Source: Anaerolineaceae bacterium
GTDB taxonomy: Bacteria > Chloroflexota > Anaerolineae > Anaerolineales > Anaerolineaceae
DNA length: 7,147 bases
Direction of reading: 5' to 3'
Assembly: GCA_003448875.1 (NCBI GenBank)
Contig: DLXG01000254.1
Coordinates: 1 to 7,147 of the forward strand
Below the pieces are notes generated by a model, which worked only from the letters and a program-made list of their open reading frames with translations, had not been told where the DNA came from and ran no database searches. Shown one piece after another: positions 5,207 to 7,147 of the stretch. Positions within the stretch are counted from its first letter, which is position 1, and each line of letters begins with the position of its first letter. Both the position numbers and the translations under genes were made by a program.

Positions 5207-5624
5207 TGAGGTACAGGGTTATATCGCTGGTCGGTTTCCAGATCAGGTGTGGATGCAGGCGATGCCAGTCAGTATGGCCATCGATGGATATCCGGTCGCA
5301 GGGCAGGTATAGACACTGCCCTGCTTTCCAATCCGGCCGGAATACTTTTGGAACCCGGTTTTTCCCGCCAGGCCATTTGCCGGGGTCTAATGGCGCATTG
5401 CGTTCCAGATCCCATGGTTGCGCAGTGACGGCGGTATCTGGATAATTGGAGCACTCAAAGCGGAAGCCGTATGCGACCGGCCATCCCTCACGAACTGCGG
5501 CACTGACGCTGATCAGAACATAAGGCCAATCGATTGAGACGAGTTGCCACTTTTTCAGATCGACGCCGCTTTGAAATGGCCCATCCGCCAAATGCGCGCG
5601 GAGGATCTGCTCATCGAGCGGCAT
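5151..5624 (-). CDS. E2-like ubiquitin-conjugating enzyme
   Basis: A 157-residue protein with the E2 (UBC) order of elements. It has an N-terminal helix region, beta strands (WPYVLISVSA, YGFRFECSNYP), then the YP..P turn as YPDTAVTAQP (61-70). The active-site stretch is KVFRPDWKAGQCLYLPCDR, where C104 in 'GQCLYL' aligns by eye with the 'G.iCL' catalytic cysteine; C109 is a second candidate. C-terminal helices include HPHLIWKPTSDITLYLNEIY and LLNSSDYTGPR, fitting the E2 'W.P...i...l..i..LL..P' signature. The HPN motif before the cysteine is replaced by VPKV, as in several prokaryotic E2 groups. It would receive the Ubl from the E1 and transfer it to targets. The ATG at 5624 is 2 bases after the Ubl stop, with GAGGGG 5 bases upstream inside the last Ubl codons. 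Confidence 0.82.
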   Translation of the reverse strand: MPLDEQILRAHLADGPFQSGVDLKKWQLVSIDWPYVLISVSAAVREGWPVAYGFRFECSNYPDTAVTAQPWDLERNAPLDPGKWPGGKNRVPKVFRPDWKAGQCLYLPCDRISIDGHTDWHRLHPHLIWKPTSDITLYLNEIYDLLNSSDYTGPRSA

Positions 5625-5626
5625 GC

Positions 5627-6133
5627 TTACCCCTCAACCCGCTGTTTAGCAACTAGGTCAAAGCAAACCTGGCATTGGCCAGGCTGAACCAGTGAGCCTA
5701 CCTGGATATCGTCAGCAGGTCGATCACTCATGCCGCATACCTGTAGCGCATATTCACTGGCGTCCACCTCGCTCAAGCCATATTTCTTATCCGCCCATTG
5801 TTTGATGGTTCGAATGGTCGCCACCGGTGAGAACGGGTGGTCTTCTGAGCGACTTTGAAAATTCACTGTGACATGGATGCGGGGGCAGGTGTGAACCTGG
5901 ACACGGCTGCGGGATTGGATGCCAGCTATTTTTAAAGGCTGATCAGGCGTGAGGGGATCATCCTTATCCTCCATCCACACCTGGGGTGTTTGCCCATCTT
6001 CCAGCTTCAATCCCTTTTCTTTGGCAATCTCTATGAGATCCTGCACTTTTCCATCTGCAGGCACTTTAATAAGTGCGAGCCGGGCCATGCCAGGTCCTTG
6101 CAAGAATACTTCCATCTCGTGCTTCTCTTCCAT
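5627..6133 (-). CDS. Tandem beta-grasp ubiquitin-like modifier (BilA-like)
   Basis: A 168-residue protein of two consecutive beta-grasp domains, roughly 6-81 (MEVFLQGPGMARLALIKVPA to SRVQVHT) and 84-165 (PRIHVTVNFQSRSEDHPFSP to CQVCFDLVAK). Each shows a beta hairpin, a helix (QDLIEIAKEKGLK; TIRTIKQWADKKYGL) and later strands with a 'L.P...I..GS.V' type ending. The C-terminus is KQRVEG, so the last residue is a free Gly ready for adenylation by the E1. Two fused Ubl domains recall ISG15 and the bacterial Bil proteins. I infer covalent attachment to target proteins through the E1 and E2 encoded next to it. The ATG at 6133 is chosen for GAGGAG 7 bases upstream; an upstream TTG at 6163 lacks a ribosome site. 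It is the first gene of the Ubl-E2-JAB-E1 cassette and lies 157 bases after the helicase stop. Confidence 0.83.
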   Translation of the reverse strand: MEEKHEMEVFLQGPGMARLALIKVPADGKVQDLIEIAKEKGLKLEDGQTPQVWMEDKDDPLTPDQPLKIAGIQSRSRVQVHTCPRIHVTVNFQSRSEDHPFSPVATIRTIKQWADKKYGLSEVDASEYALQVCGMSDRPADDIQVGSLVQPGQCQVCFDLVAKQRVEG

Positions 6134-6290
6134 TGATTTACTCCTCTGCCATATAGGCAACAATAAGATTGGTAGGATCTTCGGAGCGGCGTTTTGATCT
6201 CCTGCGGTCCTACCTACATAATCGGTAGAGGATGGAAAAACCGGAAATGGAAAAGAAAAAGACTAGAAAATTACCCGAAATCGAGGGCTG

Positions 6291-7147
6291 TTACTTTGTG
6301 GGTATGGCTGGACAGATGAAGTAATTGGGGCAGCGCGGACAATTACGCAAATCCTCTGGCTCGGGTGGAAACTGGTTGGTCAGAATGTCGTAAATAGCTT
6401 GATCATAAGCATCGCGATGGGCTGCAATTTTCTTCTCAGGCAGGTCGATGGACTCAGTCTTTCCATCGGTCAGTGAAAATACTTCCACCAGATAAGGTTC
6501 GCTTGTCAACTGTTGGGCGGCAGCATGATACAGCCCGTAGACCCGATGATTCGATTCAGTGGAGCTGATCCGCCCGGTTCGCATCCGGCGAAGAATCGGC
6601 TGGCCTCCCTCACTGATCTCAAGGTGATCGGGCGAGAAAAGCACAATCCCATTCTGTAAATGGATTTGAACCGTCTCCCCTTTGGTAATTCTTCGACCCT
6701 TCGAAAACACTTGTAGCGCTCGGGAAATCATCCTCTCGGCGGTTTTGCGGTAAATTGGCTCGAAGGGGTGATCGACCAGATCGGTTGTTGACCAGGTACT
6801 CTCCAGTTGATGGTAAACGGCTGGAAACTCTACCTCTCCTATTTGACTGTGCTGATCCTGAACCCAATCTAAAAGCTCTCGAAGATAACTATGGAAGCGT
6901 AAAAATGCAGTTTCTTCGCTATGTCGACCAAAGCCAAGAACCATTTCATAGTAGTACCTGCGCGGACAGCGGAGGTAAAGATCCAGGGCCTCGACTTCAA
7001 ATACTTCAGGAGAGCTAATAACCATTATTTCGGCCACGCCTGCCCTCTGGTCAGCAATTTCCACGCGACCTTTTTGCCGCGGCGCGGCACTGGGTGATTG
7101 ATGTGGTAGTGCTGATCCAATTAATTCCAGGTAATCCGAAGGGTTGC
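6291..7147 (-). CDS. C-terminal part of a UvrD/AddB-type helicase with PD-(D/E)XK-like Fe-S domain, 5' end outside the window
   Basis: The frame is open to the right edge (284 visible residues, starting NPSDYLELIG, a phrase usual near the end of UvrD-type helicase cores). The C-terminal domain begins ISSPEVFEVEALDLYLRCPRRYYYE: visible C60, then NCPRCPNYFIC with C269, C272 and C278, the four-cysteine iron-sulphur pattern of AddB and Cas4 nucleases. The nuclease site looks degenerate: VLFSPDHLEI keeps an Asp, but the expected D/E-x-K-TG reads LRRMRTGR, with Arg for the acidic residue and Arg for Lys. The QxxxY helix is present as YGLYHAAAQQL in altered form. It is therefore probably a DNA-binding domain of a translocase in repair or defence and not an active nuclease. 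GTG 7064 and ATG 7025 are internal, not starts. A standalone RecB-like protein cannot be excluded, since the motor is not visible. Confidence 0.76.
   Translation of the reverse strand, partial: NPSDYLELIGSALPHQSPSAAPRQKGRVEIADQRAGVAEIMVISSPEVFEVEALDLYLRCPRRYYYEMVLGFGRHSEETAFLRFHSYLRELLDWVQDQHSQIGEVEFPAVYHQLESTWSTTDLVDHPFEPIYRKTAERMISRALQVFSKGRRITKGETVQIHLQNGIVLFSPDHLEISEGGQPILRRMRTGRISSTESNHRVYGLYHAAAQQLTSEPYLVEVFSLTDGKTESIDLPEKKIAAHRDAYDQAIYDILTNQFPPEPEDLRNCPRCPNYFICPAIPTK

Noticed and set aside
6134..6163. TTG start at 6163 for the Ubl gene
   Set aside because: No ribosome site before it, while GAGGAG lies 7 bases before the ATG at 6133, where the Ubl sequence begins.
6134..6290. Promoter or terminator between the helicase and Ubl genes
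   Set aside because: Only a bulged 4-bp stem after the helicase stop and a 5-bp CTACC/GGTAG repeat near 6210-6228; no convincing -35/-10 pair, so nothing was annotated.
1..7147. CRISPR array, tRNA, rRNA, insertion sequence or attachment site
   Set aside because: No spaced direct repeats, cloverleaf-like sequence, transposase or terminal inverted repeats were seen; the only tandem repeat is the coding one at 2326-2517.

Overview
The window reads as a stretch of a free-living bacterial chromosome in which every supportable gene lies on the minus strand. Transcription therefore runs from the right edge to the left. GC content looks intermediate except for an AT-rich patch at about 2200-3000. 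Frequent TTG and GTG starts, strong GGAGG ribosome sites, a very small Flp/Tad locus and a Chloroflexota-like SSB relative suggest an Anaerolineae-type Chloroflexota or a similar deep-branching bacterium. That placement is an inference from gene style only, not a phylogeny.

Right part (3292-7147): the C-terminal end of a UvrD/AddB-type helicase with a C-terminal PD-(D/E)XK-like, four-cysteine domain enters from the right edge. About 160 bases later comes a tightly packed four-gene cassette: a tandem beta-grasp ubiquitin-like protein (5627-6133), an E2-like conjugating enzyme (5151-5624), a JAB/MPN metallo-isopeptidase (4676-5206) and an E1-like ThiF-family activating enzyme (3292-4674). Junctions are a 2-base gap, an overlap and a 1-base gap. 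This is a complete bacterial ubiquitin-like activation, conjugation and removal pathway of the Bil/Bub type, a class shown in other bacteria to act in anti-phage defence.

Middle (2311-3243): three small genes follow in the same direction: a 73-residue beta-rich hypothetical protein, a 136-residue three-helix membrane protein, and a 72-residue protein made of four 16-residue repeats. All have good ribosome sites. They may be accessory parts of the conjugation cassette or a separate acquired group.

Left (572-2135): a four-gene Flp/Tad pilus locus holds a TadV-type prepilin peptidase, a 48-residue Flp pilin with a near-ideal Shine-Dalgarno and a TTG start, a TadE-like pseudopilin and a TadE/TadG-like protein. 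A perfect 13-bp hairpin separates the pilin from the TadE gene. No ATPase, platform or secretin gene is present here. At the left edge a single-stranded-DNA-binding-like protein begins (TTG start at 385) and runs out of the window.

The pilus operon and the SSB gene are each preceded by the same regulatory layout: a 30-base block (24 of 30 identical) with CTAGGAT, 17 bases, then TATAAT, followed downstream by a GC-rich hairpin whose first arm carries GGCC(A/G)GACATT. This repeated promoter-plus-leader module is the least expected non-coding signal in the window.
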